A stretch of 64,000 nucleotides of DNA from Pseudomonas sp. (GTDB lineage: Bacteria; Pseudomonadota; Gammaproteobacteria; Pseudomonadales; Pseudomonadaceae). The stretch spans positions 1 to 64,000 of the forward strand of contig NZ_JASLAW010000254.1 of assembly GCF_030147005.1 (NCBI RefSeq). Reading direction: 5' to 3'. The position numbers were made by a program, and so were the translations under genes. Shown one piece after another: positions 38,312-50,702 of this stretch. Positions within the stretch are counted from its first letter, which is position 1. Every line of letters begins with the position of its first letter. The notes beneath the pieces are model-generated. The model was given only the letters and a program-made list of their open reading frames with translations, was not told the origin of the DNA and did not search any database.

Positions 38312-38830
38312 GTGCGAAATTTGATTCTTGTAGGGCCGATGGGGGCTGGAAAAAGCACCATCGGCCGTTTGCTGGCCAAAGAGCTGCGCCTGCCGTTCAA
38401 AGATTCCGACAAGGAAATTGAATTGCGCACGGGTGCCAATATCCCATGGATCTTCGATAAGGAAGGCGAACTGGGCTTTCGTGACCGCGAGCAGGCAATG
38501 ATTGCCGAGCTGTGCGGCTGCGACGGCGTGGTATTGGCCACCGGTGGTGGCGCGGTGATGCGCGATGAAAATCGTCGCGCCCTGTATGCCGGCGGTCGGG
38601 TGGTGTACCTGCATGCCTCGGTCGAGCAACAGGTGGGCCGCACCGCCCGTGATCGCAATCGCCCGCTGCTGCGCACGGCCAACCCGGAAAAAACCCTGCG
38701 GGACCTGCTTGCGCTGCGCGATCCGCTGTATCGGGAAATCGCCGATCTGGTGGTGGAAACCGATGAACGGCCGCCTCGAATGGTGGTGCTCGACATTCTT
38801 GAGCGCCTGCAGCGGCTACCACCCCGTTAA
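38312..38830 (+). CDS. aroK: Shikimate kinase
   Basis: 172 aa P-loop kinase that phosphorylates shikimate in chorismate biosynthesis. Walker A is [15 protein letters not shown], the shikimate-binding Asp and Arg lie in [20 protein letters not shown], then ATGGGAVMR and the lid Arg in [16 protein letters not shown] 38312 is the start, 4 nt after the pilQ stop, giving [11 protein letters not shown] as in the family. It is co-transcribed with pilMNOPQ and aroB, a linkage common in gammaproteobacteria. Confidence 0.95.
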   Translation: MRNLILVGPMGAGKSTIGRLLAKELRLPFKDSDKEIELRTGANIPWIFDKEGELGFRDREQAMIAELCGCDGVVLATGGGAVMRDENRRALYAGGRVVYLHASVEQQVGRTARDRNRPLLRTANPEKTLRDLLALRDPLYREIADLVVETDERPPRMVVLDILERLQRLPPR

Positions 38831-38955
38831 AGCCTGGCCGCAAATGCGCTATTCTCGGCGGCGCGCCATGACCTCGCGGGGTATGGCGCAGAGCCATCAG
38901 GCAACGTCTGATCCAGGCGTTACCGGTTGTCAAAATATCTTCAACGCGGGGACAC

Positions 38956-40056
38956 ATGCAGACACTTAAGGTCGATCTAGGCGAGCGCAGCTACCCGATC
39001 CATATTGGCGAAGGCCTGTTGGACCAGCCCGAGCTGCTCGCACCGCATATTGCCGGTCGGCAAGTGGCGATCATCTCCAACGAAACGGTGGCGCCGCTGT
39101 ATCTCGAGCGTCTGAGCCGCAGCCTGGCGGCATACTCGGTGATCTCTGTGATCCTGCCCGACGGCGAAGCCCACAAGAACTGGGAAACCCTGCAACTGAT
39201 CTTCGATGGCCTGCTGAGCGCACGGCATGACCGCCGCACCACCGTGGTCGCCCTGGGCGGCGGTGTGATCGGCGACATGGCCGGTTTTGCGGCCGCCTGT
39301 TACCAGCGTGGCGTGGACTTTATCCAGGTGCCGACCACGCTGCTGTCCCAGGTCGACTCGTCGGTGGGCGGCAAGACCGGTATCAACCACCCGCTGGGCA
39401 AGAATATGGTCGGCGCGTTCTATCAGCCGCAGGCCGTGCTGATCGACACCGCAACCCTCAACACCCTGCCACCCCGCGAGCTGTCGGCGGGCCTGGCGGA
39501 AGTCATCAAGTACGGGCTGATCTGCGACGAGCCCTTCCTGACCTGGCTGGAAGAACACATGGACGCCCTGCGCGCCCTCGATCAGGTGGCGCTCACCGAA
39601 GCGATTTCCCGCTCCTGCGCGGCCAAGGCGCTGGTGGTGAATGCCGACGAACGGGAGTCCGGTGTACGGGCTACCCTGAACCTGGGCCACACCTTCGGCC
39701 ATGCGATCGAAACGCACATGGGCTATGGTGTGTGGCTGCATGGGGAGGCCGTAGCGACTGGCACCGTGATGGCATTGGAGATGTCGCAGCGCCTGGGCTG
39801 GATCAGCGCCCAGGAGCGTGACCGAGGTATCCGTCTGTTCCTGCGCGCCGGTTTGCCGGTGATTCCGCCGTCTGAAATGACCGAGGCGGATTTCCTGGAG
39901 CACATGGCGATAGACAAGAAAGTGATCGACGGTCGACTGCGGCTGGTGCTGTTGCGCCACATGGGCGAAGCGGTGGTGACCGACGATTATCCGAAAGAGA
40001 TTTTACAGGCCACGCTGGGAGCGGATTACCGCGCCCTGGCCCAGCTTAAAGGTTAA
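38956..40056 (+). CDS. aroB: 3-dehydroquinate synthase
   Basis: 366 aa NAD- and metal-dependent enzyme of the second step of the shikimate pathway. NAD-binding features [11 protein letters not shown] and [18 protein letters not shown], the active-site segment [20 protein letters not shown] and the metal ligands in [11 protein letters not shown] and [10 protein letters not shown] are present. ATG 38956 has GGGGACAC upstream. 125 nt separate it from aroK. Confidence 0.97.
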   Translation: MQTLKVDLGERSYPIHIGEGLLDQPELLAPHIAGRQVAIISNETVAPLYLERLSRSLAAYSVISVILPDGEAHKNWETLQLIFDGLLSARHDRRTTVVALGGGVIGDMAGFAAACYQRGVDFIQVPTTLLSQVDSSVGGKTGINHPLGKNMVGAFYQPQAVLIDTATLNTLPPRELSAGLAEVIKYGLICDEPFLTWLEEHMDALRALDQVALTEAISRSCAAKALVVNADERESGVRATLNLGHTFGHAIETHMGYGVWLHGEAVATGTVMALEMSQRLGWISAQERDRGIRLFLRAGLPVIPPSEMTEADFLEHMAIDKKVIDGRLRLVLLRHMGEAVVTDDYPKEILQATLGADYRALAQLKG

Positions 40057-40066
40057 TAAGATCCCG

Positions 40067-41635
40067 ATGACTAGTTTGCATGCCGACGAGGCGTTCCTCG
40101 GCCATTACCACCTGAGCCACGACCCGTTCGCTGCGCGGGTGCCTGGTTTCAAATTCTTCCCTGCCCAGCGCAAGCCGGTACTGGGGCAATTGCACCATCT
40201 CGCGCGCTACAGCCAGTTGCTGCTGGTGGTCACGGGGCCGTTGGGCAGCGGCAAAACCTTGCTGCGCCAGGCGCTGGTGGCCAGTACCAACAAGCAATCG
40301 GTGCAGAGCGTGGTTGTTTCGGCCCGTGGCGCCGGTGATGCGGCCGGTGTATTGCGCCAGGTGGCGCAGGCGTTGGACGTCGCCAACGCTGAGCCGAACG
40401 CGATTCTCAAGCAGGTGGTGCAACTGGGCCTGACCGGCCAGGAAGTCTATCTGCTGGTGGATGACGCCGAGCAACTCGAGGAATCCGCCCTCGAAGCGCT
40501 GTTGGCGCTGGCGGCGGGTACGCCCGAAGGTCGTCCCCATGTGTTCCTGTTTGGTGAGTCGTCGCTGATCGCCGATCTGGAACAGATCAGCGGTGATCAA
40601 GAGCTGTTCCACGTTATCGAATTGCAGCCGTACGAAGAAGAAGAGACGCGTGAATACCTGGCTCAGCGCCTCGAAGGCGCAGGGGCGGGTATCGAACTTT
40701 TCTCCGCTGCGCAGATCTCTGATATTCACGAAAGCTCCGATGGCTGGCCTGGCAACATCAATCAGGTTGCCCGCGATGCATTGATCGAAGCCATGATTGC
40801 CAGCCGCTCCGCGGTCAAGCGTCCAAAGATGGGGTTTACTATGCCTAAGAAGCACGTATTGGCTATTTCCGCCGTTGTCGTGGTCGCTGTTGCCGCCGCC
40901 TGGTTGATTCCAGGTCGCAGCAAGGCCCCGGCCACCGCCGGCGCGCCAACCGAACAGGCGCAGTTGCCACTGGGCAAGCCCACGCCAAATGTCGAATTCG
41001 CCAATTCCGGCCAACCGACCAACCTGCCGATGGTCGGCCAACCTGTCATGCGCGGCCCGCTGGCTGAAGAAGCCGGTGGCATCTCCGAAGGCGACGATGG
41101 CGTACCGGTGGAAGGTTCCAGCGCGACGCCGCCGACCGTGACCACCACCGCGCCACCTACGGGCGTCCCTGCCGGTACGCCAGCGGCTCCGGCGGCTCCG
41201 GCTGCACCCGTTGCGCCAGTTGCCAAGCCGACCCCCGCGCCGACGGTTGCCACAGCCAAGCCTGCGCCGGTCGCCAAGCCCGCTCCAGCGCCAGCGGCCA
41301 AGCCTGCTGAAAAACCTGCCGCCACCGTTGCCAAGGCCGGGGCCGCCGGCAGCAGCTGGTACAGCAGCCAGCCCACCGGCAACTTCGTGGTGCAGATCCT
41401 CGGCACCAGCTCCGAGGCCAACGCCCAGGCGTTCGTCAAAGAGCAGGGCGGCCAGTACCGTTATTTCAAGAAAGTGCTCAACGGCAAGCCTCTCTACGTG
41501 ATCACCTACGGCAGCTTCCCAAGCCGCGCCGCAGCCGATTCCGCCATCAAGGCCTTGCCAGCGAAGGTTCAGGCTGGTAAACCTTGGCCTCGCACTGTTG
41601 CCAGCGTTCAACAAGAACTGGCCACAACTCGCTGA
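40067..41635 (+). CDS. DamX-like AAA ATPase with C-terminal SPOR domain
   Basis: 522 aa bitopic protein. The N-terminal part (about 1-250) is an ExeA-like AAA ATPase with Walker A TGPLGSGKTLLRQAL (about 57-71) and Walker B VYLLVDDAEQ. A membrane helix lies at about 263-282 (VLAISAVVVVAVAAAWLIPG), followed by a long Pro/Ala/Thr linker and a SPOR domain (about 445-510, NFVVQILGTSSEANAQAFVK) that targets septal peptidoglycan. Position after aroB and domain order match DamX-type division proteins. It follows aroB by 10 nt. Confidence 0.88.
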   Translation: MTSLHADEAFLGHYHLSHDPFAARVPGFKFFPAQRKPVLGQLHHLARYSQLLLVVTGPLGSGKTLLRQALVASTNKQSVQSVVVSARGAGDAAGVLRQVAQALDVANAEPNAILKQVVQLGLTGQEVYLLVDDAEQLEESALEALLALAAGTPEGRPHVFLFGESSLIADLEQISGDQELFHVIELQPYEEEETREYLAQRLEGAGAGIELFSAAQISDIHESSDGWPGNINQVARDALIEAMIASRSAVKRPKMGFTMPKKHVLAISAVVVVAVAAAWLIPGRSKAPATAGAPTEQAQLPLGKPTPNVEFANSGQPTNLPMVGQPVMRGPLAEEAGGISEGDDGVPVEGSSATPPTVTTTAPPTGVPAGTPAAPAAPAAPVAPVAKPTPAPTVATAKPAPVAKPAPAPAAKPAEKPAATVAKAGAAGSSWYSSQPTGNFVVQILGTSSEANAQAFVKEQGGQYRYFKKVLNGKPLYVITYGSFPSRAAADSAIKALPAKVQAGKPWPRTVASVQQELATTR

Positions 41636-41986
41636 AGATCCGGCGGCCTTACCCAGGCCGCCCTCCCGGCACCTCAAAAAAATCGCATGGCGTGCAGCTT
41701 CCCGGAAGCCGCGCGCTTTGTGGTGTCTGCGTCACAGTAGCTTTTGAGTCGTAGCGGTCAGAATTAAAAAAGTTTTGACTAGCACAGCATATCGCTTTAA
41801 ACCTTTCATAAATGCGACATAGATTTGCGACATTTCGTCGCTAAATTTGTGAGCGTCTGTGGCGGTGTGTACAATGACCTCCCTTTTGCCCCCGCTAAGC
41901 CGGCGTACGTTCGGCGTGGAAGGTAACCGGTTGAATTAAAAAGAAATTTGCCTCGATATAAGAGGCAGCCTGGTGAGAAAGTGTCT
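41636..41986 (+). other. Leader and control region upstream of gltB
   Basis: 351 nt without a gene. After the DamX-like stop there is a stem GGCGGCCT / AGGCCGCC (41642-41662) lacking a T run. An AT-rich stretch (41765-41850) precedes a good sigma-70 promoter (41847-41875), then an about 110-nt leader with a small GCCTC / GAGGC hairpin (41950-41966) just ahead of the gltB ribosome-binding site. No ORF of note is seen. Confidence 0.6.
41847..41875 (+). promoter_or_regulatory. Sigma-70 type promoter of gltBD
   Basis: TTGTGA and TACAAT separated by 17 nt, about 110 nt upstream of the gltB start. Match to consensus 4/6 and 5/6 with ideal spacing. Confidence 0.65.
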
Positions 41987-44900
41987 ATGAAAGCAGGTCT
42001 GTACCAACCCGATGAATTCAAGGATAACTGCGGTTTCGGCCTGATAGCCCACATGCAGGGCGAGCCCAGTCATACCCTTTTGCAAACGGCCATCGAGGCC
42101 CTGACCTGCATGACCCACCGCGGTGGGATCAACGCCGACGGCAAGACCGGTGACGGCTGCGGCTTGCTGATTCAAAAGCCCGACCAGTTCCTGCGCGCCG
42201 TTGCCAAAGAGCAGTTCGCAGTCGAGCTGCCCAAGCAGTACGCCGTGGGCATGGTGTTCTTCAACCAGGACCCGGCCAAAGCCGAAGCCGCTCGCGAGAA
42301 CATGAACAGCGAGATCACCGCCGCCGGCCTGCAACTCGTCGGCTGGCGCAAAGTGCCTATCGATACCAGCGTACTCGGCCGCCTGGCCCTGGAGCGTCTG
42401 CCGCAGATCGAACAAGTGTTCATCGCAGGTGACGGCCTGAGCGACCAGGACATGGCGATCAAGCTGTTCACCTCCCGTCGTCGTTCGTCGGTGCTCAATG
42501 CCGCCGACACCGACCACTACATCTGCAGTTTTTCCCACAAGACCATCATTTATAAAGGCCTGATGATGCCGGCGGACCTCACCGCCTTCTATCCGGACCT
42601 GAGCGATGAGCGCCTGCAAACCGCGATCTGCGTGTTCCACCAGCGCTTCTCCACCAACACCCTGCCGAAATGGCCGCTGGCCCAGCCGTTCCGCTTCCTC
42701 GCCCACAACGGCGAGATCAACACCATCACCGGCAACCGCAACTGGGCCGTGGCCCGTCGCACCAAGTTCGCCAATGATCTGATGGACCTGGAAGAGCTTG
42801 GCCCGCTGGTCAACCGCGTGGGTTCGGACTCCTCCAGCATGGACAACATGCTCGAGCTGATGGTCACCGGCGGCATCGACCTGTTCCGTGGCGTGCGCAT
42901 GATCATTCCGCCAGCGTGGCAGAACGTCGAGACCATGGACCCGGATCTGCGCGCGTTCTATGAATACAACTCGATGCACATGGAGCCGTGGGACGGCCCG
43001 GCCGGCGTGGTCATGACCGACGGCCGCTACGCCGTCTGCCTGCTCGACCGCAACGGCCTGCGCCCGGCGCGTTGGGTCACCACCACCAACGGCTTCATTA
43101 CCCTCGCCTCGGAAATCGGCGTGTGGAACTACAAGCCCGAAGACGTGATAGCCAAAGGCCGCGTAGGCCCTGGCCAGATTCTCGCCGTGGACACCGAAAC
43201 CGGGCAGATCCTCGACACCGACGCGATCGACAACCGCCTGAAGTCCCGTCACCCCTACAAGCAATGGCTGCGCAAGAACGCCCTGCGTATCCAGGCGACC
43301 ATGGAAGACAACGACCACGGGTCGGCTTTCTACGACGTCGATCAGCTCAAGCAATACATGAAGATGTACCAGGTCACGTTCGAAGAGCGCGACCAGGTGC
43401 TGCGCCCGCTCGGCGAGCAAGGCTACGAAGCGGTCGGCTCCATGGGCGACGACACGCCGATGGCTGTGCTGTCCCAGCGTGTGCGCACGCCGTACGACTA
43501 CTTCCGCCAGCAGTTCGCCCAGGTGACCAACCCACCGATCGATCCGCTGCGCGAAGCGATCGTGATGTCGCTGGAAGTGTGCCTCGGTGCCGAGCGCAAC
43601 ATTTTCCAGGAATCGCCGGAGCATGCTTCCCGGGTGATCCTCAGCTCGCCGGTCATTTCCCCGGCCAAGTGGCGCTCGTTGATGACCCTGGAACGTCCAG
43701 GCTTCGAGCGCCAGATCATCGACCTGAACTACGACGAGAGCCTCGGCCTTGAAGCCGCTGTGCGCAACGTCGCCGACCAGGCCGAAGAAGCGGTGCGCGC
43801 AGGTCGTACCCAGATCGTGTTGACCGACCGTCATATCGCCCCAGGCAAGCTGCCGATCCATGCCTCCCTGGCGACGGGCGCGGTGCATCACCGCCTGACT
43901 GAAAAAGGCCTGCGCTGCGATTCGAATATCCTCGTGGAAACCGCCACCGCCCGTGACCCGCATCACTTCGCGGTGCTGATCGGCTTCGGTGCCTCGGCGG
44001 TCTATCCGTTCCTCGCGTACGAAGTGCTCGGCGACCTGATTCGTACCGGTGAAGTGCTGGGCGACCTCTACGAAGTGTTCAAGAACTACCGTAAAGGCAT
44101 CACCAAAGGCCTGTTGAAGATCCTGTCGAAGATGGGTATCTCCACCGTCACGTCCTACCGCGGCGCTCAATTGTTCGAAGCCATCGGCCTGTCCGAAGAA
44201 GTCTGCGAGCTGAGCTTTCGTGGCGTGCCGAGTCGCATCAAGGGCGCGCGTTTCGTCGATATCGAAGCCGAACAGAAAGCCCTGGCGGCCGAAGCCTGGA
44301 GCGCGCGCAAGCCGATCCAGCAAGGCGGCCTGCTCAAGTTCGTGCACGGTGGTGAATATCACGCCTACAACCCGGACGTGGTCAGCACCCTGCAAGCCGC
44401 CGTGCAGCAGGGCGACTATGCCAAGTTCAAGGAATACACGAGCCTGGTGGATAACCGCCCGGTGTCGATGATCCGCGACCTGTTCAAGGTGAAAACCCTG
44501 GACACGCCGTTGGCCATCAGCGAAATCGAGCCGCTGGAATCGATCCTCAAGCGCTTTGACTCCGCCGGTATCTCCCTGGGAGCGCTGTCGCCCGAGGCCC
44601 ACGAAGCCCTGGCCGAAGCGATGAACCGCCTGGGCGCGCGTTCCAACTCCGGCGAAGGCGGTGAAGACCCGGCGCGCTACGGCACGCTCAAGAGCTCGAA
44701 AATCAAGCAGGTTGCTACCGGTCGTTTCGGTGTGACTCCGGAATACCTGGTCAACGCCGAAGTGCTGCAGATCAAGGTGGCCCAGGGCGCCAAGCCGGGT
44801 GAAGGCGGCCAGCTGCCAGGCGGCAAGGTCAATGGCCTGATCGCCAAGCTGCGTTACGCCGTACCGGGTGTGACGTTGATTTCGCCACCGCCGCACCATG

Positions 44901-46432
44901 ACATTTACTCGATTGAAGACTTGTCGCAGCTCATTTTCGACCTCAAACAAGTCAACCCGCAGGCTCTGGTCTCGGTGAAACTGGTGGCGGAAGCCGGCGT
45001 CGGCACCATCGCCGCCGGCGTCGCCAAGGCCTATGCCGACCTGATCACCATCTCCGGCTACGACGGCGGCACCGGCGCTTCGCCGCTGACCTCGATCAAG
45101 TACGCCGGTGCGCCGTGGGAACTGGGCCTGGCCGAAACCCACCAGACCCTGCGCGGCAACGACCTGCGCGGCAAGGTTCGCGTGCAGACCGACGGCGGCC
45201 TGAAAACCGGCCTCGACGTCATCAAGGCCGCGATCCTCGGCGCCGAAAGCTTCGGTTTCGGCACCGCGCCGATGATCGCCCTGGGCTGCAAATACCTGCG
45301 CATCTGCCACCTGAACAACTGCGCTACTGGCGTCGCCACTCAGAACGAGAAGCTGCGCAAGGATCACTACATCGGCACCGTCGACATGGTGGTGAACTTC
45401 TTCACCTACGTCGCCGAAGAAACCCGTGAGTGGCTGGCCAAGCTGGGCGTACGCTCGCTGGAAGAGCTGATTGGGCGTACCGACTTGCTGGACATCCTCC
45501 AGGGCCAGACCGCCAAGCAACAGCACCTGGACCTGACGCCGCTGTTGGGCAGCGATCATATCCCGGCGGACAAGCCACAGTTCTGCCAGGTCGAGCGCAA
45601 CCCGCCGTTCGATAAAGGCCTGTTGGCCGAGAAAATGGTCGACATGGCCGGTTCCTCGATCAATGACGCCAGCGGTGGCGAATTTGCTTTGGATATCTGC
45701 AACTGCGACCGTTCCATCGGTGCACGCATCTCCGGCGAAATCGCGCGCAAGCACGGCAACCAGGGCATGGCGAAAGCGCCGATCACCTTCCGCTTCAAGG
45801 GCACTGCGGGTCAGAGCTTCGGCGTATGGAACGCCGGCGGCCTGCACATGTACCTCGAAGGCGACGCCAACGACTACGTGGGCAAGGGCATGACCGGTGG
45901 CAAGCTGGTGATCGTTCCCCCTGAAGGCAGCGTCTACAAGAGCCAGGACAGTGCCATCATCGGCAACACCTGCTTGTACGGCGCCACCGGTGGCAAGCTG
46001 TTCGCCGCTGGTACCGCCGGTGAGCGTTTCGCCGTGCGTAACTCCGGTGCCCACACCGTGGTGGAAGGCACCGGCGATCACTGCTGCGAGTACATGACCG
46101 GTGGCTTTGTCGCCGTATTGGGCAAGACCGGTTACAACTTCGGTTCGGGCATGACCGGCGGTTTCGCCTACGTGCTCGACCAGGACAACACCTTCGTCGA
46201 CAAGGTCAACCACGAGTTGGTCGAGATCCAGCGCATCAGCGGCGAAGCCATGGAATCCTACCGCAACCACTTGCAGCATGTGCTGGACGAGTATGTTGAG
46301 GAAACCGGCAGCGAATGGGGTCGTAACCTCGCCGAGAACCTCGATGACTACCTGCGTCGTTTTTGGTTGGTCAAGCCCAAGGCTGCCAACTTGAAATCGT
46401 TGCTTTCCAGCATCCGTGCCAACCCGCAGTGA
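41987..46432 (+). CDS. gltB: Glutamate synthase (NADPH) large subunit
   Basis: 1481 aa. From ATG 41987 a 14-residue propeptide ([14 protein letters not shown]) precedes the catalytic Cys of the glutaminase domain ([15 protein letters not shown]), so cleavage exposes Cys1. The central and FMN-binding synthase domains follow (about 480-1200), including [20 protein letters not shown]. The 3Fe-4S cysteines lie in [15 protein letters not shown]. The C-terminal beta-helix has its Gly-rich repeats ([14 protein letters not shown]). It transfers the glutamine amide to 2-oxoglutarate with GltD. Its reverse strand carries a 1447-codon open frame, which is an artefact of codon bias. Confidence 0.97.
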   Translation: MKAGLYQPDEFKDNCGFGLIAHMQGEPSHTLLQTAIEALTCMTHRGGINADGKTGDGCGLLIQKPDQFLRAVAKEQFAVELPKQYAVGMVFFNQDPAKAEAARENMNSEITAAGLQLVGWRKVPIDTSVLGRLALERLPQIEQVFIAGDGLSDQDMAIKLFTSRRRSSVLNAADTDHYICSFSHKTIIYKGLMMPADLTAFYPDLSDERLQTAICVFHQRFSTNTLPKWPLAQPFRFLAHNGEINTITGNRNWAVARRTKFANDLMDLEELGPLVNRVGSDSSSMDNMLELMVTGGIDLFRGVRMIIPPAWQNVETMDPDLRAFYEYNSMHMEPWDGPAGVVMTDGRYAVCLLDRNGLRPARWVTTTNGFITLASEIGVWNYKPEDVIAKGRVGPGQILAVDTETGQILDTDAIDNRLKSRHPYKQWLRKNALRIQATMEDNDHGSAFYDVDQLKQYMKMYQVTFEERDQVLRPLGEQGYEAVGSMGDDTPMAVLSQRVRTPYDYFRQQFAQVTNPPIDPLREAIVMSLEVCLGAERNIFQESPEHASRVILSSPVISPAKWRSLMTLERPGFERQIIDLNYDESLGLEAAVRNVADQAEEAVRAGRTQIVLTDRHIAPGKLPIHASLATGAVHHRLTEKGLRCDSNILVETATARDPHHFAVLIGFGASAVYPFLAYEVLGDLIRTGEVLGDLYEVFKNYRKGITKGLLKILSKMGISTVTSYRGAQLFEAIGLSEEVCELSFRGVPSRIKGARFVDIEAEQKALAAEAWSARKPIQQGGLLKFVHGGEYHAYNPDVVSTLQAAVQQGDYAKFKEYTSLVDNRPVSMIRDLFKVKTLDTPLAISEIEPLESILKRFDSAGISLGALSPEAHEALAEAMNRLGARSNSGEGGEDPARYGTLKSSKIKQVATGRFGVTPEYLVNAEVLQIKVAQGAKPGEGGQLPGGKVNGLIAKLRYAVPGVTLISPPPHHDIYSIEDLSQLIFDLKQVNPQALVSVKLVAEAGVGTIAAGVAKAYADLITISGYDGGTGASPLTSIKYAGAPWELGLAETHQTLRGNDLRGKVRVQTDGGLKTGLDVIKAAILGAESFGFGTAPMIALGCKYLRICHLNNCATGVATQNEKLRKDHYIGTVDMVVNFFTYVAEETREWLAKLGVRSLEELIGRTDLLDILQGQTAKQQHLDLTPLLGSDHIPADKPQFCQVERNPPFDKGLLAEKMVDMAGSSINDASGGEFALDICNCDRSIGARISGEIARKHGNQGMAKAPITFRFKGTAGQSFGVWNAGGLHMYLEGDANDYVGKGMTGGKLVIVPPEGSVYKSQDSAIIGNTCLYGATGGKLFAAGTAGERFAVRNSGAHTVVEGTGDHCCEYMTGGFVAVLGKTGYNFGSGMTGGFAYVLDQDNTFVDKVNHELVEIQRISGEAMESYRNHLQHVLDEYVEETGSEWGRNLAENLDDYLRRFWLVKPKAANLKSLLSSIRANPQ

Positions 46433-46455
46433 TATGCGCCTGAAGAGTTTGATGA

Positions 46456-47883
<1,428 letters not shown>

Positions 47884-47913
47884 GCCTGATCCCAAGTTGA
47901 AATGGGATCAAAA

Positions 47914-48002
47914 TGTGGCAGCGGGCTTGCTTGCGAAGACGGTATACCAGTCACCCGATGTATAGGCTGACCCACCGCCTTCGCGAGCAAGCCCGCTCCC
48001 AC
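47914..48002. repeat. REPIN, fourth sequence family
   Basis: Inverted arms TGTGGCAGCGGGCTTGCTTG and CGAGCAAGCCCGCTCCCAC around an imperfectly palindromic spacer. Closest relative in the window is the copy at 49206-49287. Confidence 0.85.
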
Positions 48003-48050
48003 TTTCGTTCTGCCGCGCGGTTATGTCCGCGACAAATTGACCCGATAGAC

Positions 48051-48080
48051 AAAAGGCACGGCGCATTCCGTGCCTTTTGC
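48051..48080 (+). terminator. Perfect 11-bp hairpin between gltD and hemE
   Basis: AAAAGGCACGG / CCGTGCCTTTT with a 6-nt loop, ending in T residues, 168 nt after gltD and about 45 nt before hemE. It is probably the gltBD terminator; being so near hemE it could also be part of the hemE leader. Confidence 0.7.
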
Positions 48081-48125
48081 GTCGCGCTCTGAGAAAATGC
48101 CCGCACTTTTTTTGCGGATGCCGAC

Positions 48126-49193
48126 ATGACTGCCCTCAAGAACGACCGTTTCCTTCGTGCCCTGCTCAAGCAACCCGTAGACGTCACCCCCGTGTGGATG
48201 ATGCGCCAGGCCGGTCGCTACCTGCCGGAATACCGTGCCAGTCGCGCCCACGCCGGTGACTTCATGAGCCTGTGCATGAACCCGGAGTTCGCCTGCGAAG
48301 TCACGATGCAGCCGCTGGACCGCTACCCGCAACTGGACGCGGCCATCCTCTTTTCCGACATCCTCACCATCCCGGACGCCATGGGCCAAGGCCTGTACTT
48401 CGAGACCGGCGAGGGCCCGCGCTTCAAGAAAGTCGTCAGCACCCTGGCTGATATCGAAGCCTTGCCGATCCCTGATCCGCACAAAGACCTCGGCTATGTG
48501 ATGGACGCCGTGAGCACCATCCGCCGTGAGCTCAATGGCCGCGTGCCGTTGATCGGTTTCTCCGGCAGCCCTTGGACCCTGGCCACGTATATGGTCGAAG
48601 GCGGCTCGTCGAAAGACTTCCGCAAGACCAAGGCCATGCTCTACGACAACCCGCATGCCATGCACCTGCTGTTGGACAAGCTGGCGCAGTCGGTCACCGC
48701 GTACCTCAATGGCCAGATCATGGCTGGCGCGCAAGCGGTGCAGATCTTTGATACCTGGGGCGGCAACCTGTCAGCGGCGGCTTATCAGGAATTCTCCCTG
48801 GCCTACATGCGCAAGATCGTCAGCGGCCTGATCCGCGAGCACGAAGGCCGCAAGGTCCCAGTGATCATGTTCACCAAGGGCGGCGGCCTGTGGCTGGAAA
48901 GCATCGCCGACGCCGGCGCTGACGCACTGGGCCTGGACTGGACGTGCGACATCGGCGAAGCCCGCCAGCGCGTGGGCAACCGCGTTGCGCTGCAAGGCAA
49001 CATGGACCCAACCGTGCTGTACGCCAAGCCGGAAGCGATTCGCACCGAAGTCGGCCGCATCCTCGCCAGCTACGGCAAAGGCACCGGGCACGTGTTCAAC
49101 CTCGGCCATGGCATCACCCCGGAAGTGAACCCGGAGCATGCCGGCGCATTCCTGCGCGCGGTGCATGAGCTGTCGGCGCAATACCACGAATAA
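48126..49193 (+). CDS. hemE: Uroporphyrinogen decarboxylase
   Basis: 355 aa haem-biosynthesis enzyme converting uroporphyrinogen III to coproporphyrinogen III without a cofactor. Signatures are [16 protein letters not shown] (substrate-binding Arg residues), [15 protein letters not shown] (catalytic Asp), [18 protein letters not shown] and [18 protein letters not shown]. Full length. It is convergent with the MFS exporter gene; a REPIN lies between. Confidence 0.97.
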   Translation: MTALKNDRFLRALLKQPVDVTPVWMMRQAGRYLPEYRASRAHAGDFMSLCMNPEFACEVTMQPLDRYPQLDAAILFSDILTIPDAMGQGLYFETGEGPRFKKVVSTLADIEALPIPDPHKDLGYVMDAVSTIRRELNGRVPLIGFSGSPWTLATYMVEGGSSKDFRKTKAMLYDNPHAMHLLLDKLAQSVTAYLNGQIMAGAQAVQIFDTWGGNLSAAAYQEFSLAYMRKIVSGLIREHEGRKVPVIMFTKGGGLWLESIADAGADALGLDWTCDIGEARQRVGNRVALQGNMDPTVLYAKPEAIRTEVGRILASYGKGTGHVFNLGHGITPEVNPEHAGAFLRAVHELSAQYHE

Positions 49194-49205
49194 ACGCAAA
49201 AAAAA

Positions 49206-49287
49206 TGTGGGGGCGGGCTTGCTCGCGAATACGGTGGTTCAGTGACGAATTTGTCCACTGACTTTCGCGAGCAAGCCCGCTCCCACA
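49206..49287. repeat. REPIN between converging hemE and exporter genes
   Basis: Inverted arms TGTGGGGGCGGGCTTGCTCG and CGAGCAAGCCCGCTCCCACA with a spacer containing CAGTGAC / GTCCACTG words. Same family as 47914-48002. Confidence 0.88.
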
Positions 49288-49303
49288 GCAAAGCAGGGTA
49301 GCG

Positions 49304-50578
49304 TCAAGACTTCGCTTGCCCCAGCGGTGGCAACTTCGCCAACTTCAATGCCACCAGCAACGCACCGACCAACAACGCCACCACAAACGCGCCAATCCCG
49401 TTCCACCCGCCGAAGTGCCAGAAGAACCCTCCCGCCGTCCCGGCAATGCTCGACCCCACGTAATAGCAAAACAGATACAGCGACGACGCCTGGCCCTTGG
49501 CCTTGACCGCACGGCGGCCGATCCAGCTGCTGGCTACCGAGTGGGCGCCAAAAAAGCCGAAGGTGAGGATCAGCATGCCCGGCACTACCAGCCATAGTGG
49601 CGTGAACAGCGTCAGGACCATGCCGATGAGCATCAGCACAATGGTGCCCCACAGCACGCGACGGCGGCCGAGGCGGTCGGCCAGGGCGCCGATTTTTGCC
49701 GAGCTGTAGATGCCTGACAGATACACCAGCGACAGCAGGCCGACCACGGCTTGGCTGAGGTCATACGGATCGGCCAGCAGGCGATAGCCGATGTAGTTGA
49801 ACGTCGTCACAAACGCGCCCATCAGCAGAAAGGCTTCAAGGAACAACCACGGCAGGCCCGCGTCCTTGAAGTGCATCACGAAGCCATCCAGCAGGTTGCG
49901 CGGCTTGAGGCTGCTGGCGCGGAAGTTGCGCGATTCGGGGAGGATTTTCCAGAACACCGTCGCGGCGATCAGCGCAAGGCCGCCGATGATCAGCATTGCC
50001 GTGTGCCAACTGACGAAGTCGATCAATATGCCGATGATCAGCCGTCCGCTCATGCCGCCAATGGCGTTGCCGCCGATGTACAGCCCCATGGCCAGGCCGA
50101 TGTGCTGCGGGTGAATCTCTTCGCTCAGATAGGTCATTGCCACGGCGGCCAGGCCGCTCAACGACAGGCCCACCAGCGCACGCATCAGCAGAATGCCTTC
50201 CCAGCTTGGCATCAAGCCGCTGGCAATGGTGGCCAGCGCTGCACAGAACAGCGCGGCGACCATTACCGGCTTGCGCCCCAGCCTGTCGGAAATCGGCCCG
50301 GTGATCAGCAGGCCGAAGGCAAGCATCGCCGTGGCGACCGACAGGATCAGGCTGCTCTGTGCGGCATTGATGGAAAACTCGTGGGACAGCGCCGGCATCA
50401 TCGGCTGTACGCAATACAACAGCGCAAAGGTGGCAAACCCGCCGCAGAACAACGCCAGCACCGTGCGCATGAACATCGGCGTGTCTTTTTCGATGTACTC
50501 GTCATTGAGCTGCGCCATCACGTCATCGAGGGCTGGCGGCGGGCTGTGTTGAGTAAGTGGAGCAGCAGCAGGATTCAC
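49304..50578 (-). CDS. Major facilitator superfamily transporter, YnfM-like
   Basis: 424 aa inner-membrane transporter with a hydrophilic N-terminal tail of about 38 residues and then twelve helices. The MFS loop motif appears as GPISDRLGRKPVMVAA in the first half and again as GALADRLGRRRVLWG in the second. FALLYCVQPMMPALSHEF resembles the YnfM group of putative drug or metabolite exporters. GTG 50578 has a GAGGT site. Substrate unknown. It is divergent from a LysR regulator that probably controls it. Confidence 0.85.
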   Translation of the reverse strand: MNPAAAPLTQHSPPPALDDVMAQLNDEYIEKDTPMFMRTVLALFCGGFATFALLYCVQPMMPALSHEFSINAAQSSLILSVATAMLAFGLLITGPISDRLGRKPVMVAALFCAALATIASGLMPSWEGILLMRALVGLSLSGLAAVAMTYLSEEIHPQHIGLAMGLYIGGNAIGGMSGRLIIGILIDFVSWHTAMLIIGGLALIAATVFWKILPESRNFRASSLKPRNLLDGFVMHFKDAGLPWLFLEAFLLMGAFVTTFNYIGYRLLADPYDLSQAVVGLLSLVYLSGIYSSAKIGALADRLGRRRVLWGTIVLMLIGMVLTLFTPLWLVVPGMLILTFGFFGAHSVASSWIGRRAVKAKGQASSLYLFCYYVGSSIAGTAGGFFWHFGGWNGIGAFVVALLVGALLVALKLAKLPPLGQAKS

Positions 50579-50651
50579 GGGGGGACCTCGGGGAGAAAGT
50601 CTGCCAGGACTGACAATACAAAAAAGAATATAGCTGCCTAATGATTCTTTC

Positions 50652-50661
50652 CAATATATTG
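50652..50661. promoter_or_regulatory. Palindrome CAATATATTG, candidate LysR-type operator
   Basis: Perfect 10-bp palindrome in the 124-nt gap between the divergent exporter and LysR genes, in an AT-rich stretch. LysR-type regulators commonly bind such sites between themselves and a divergent target. Confidence 0.4.
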
Positions 50662-50702
50662 TTCGACCTGTTTGATAGCTTTAACGACTTAATGAGGTTT
50701 GC

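Noticed and set aside
41936..46279. A 1447-codon open reading frame on the reverse strand of gltB
   Set aside because: It mirrors gltB codon for codon. In GC-rich genomes with strong third-position bias the reverse frame often lacks stops. Its composition (rich in His, Gln, Val, Asp) fits a shadow, and no domain or ribosome-binding site is seen.
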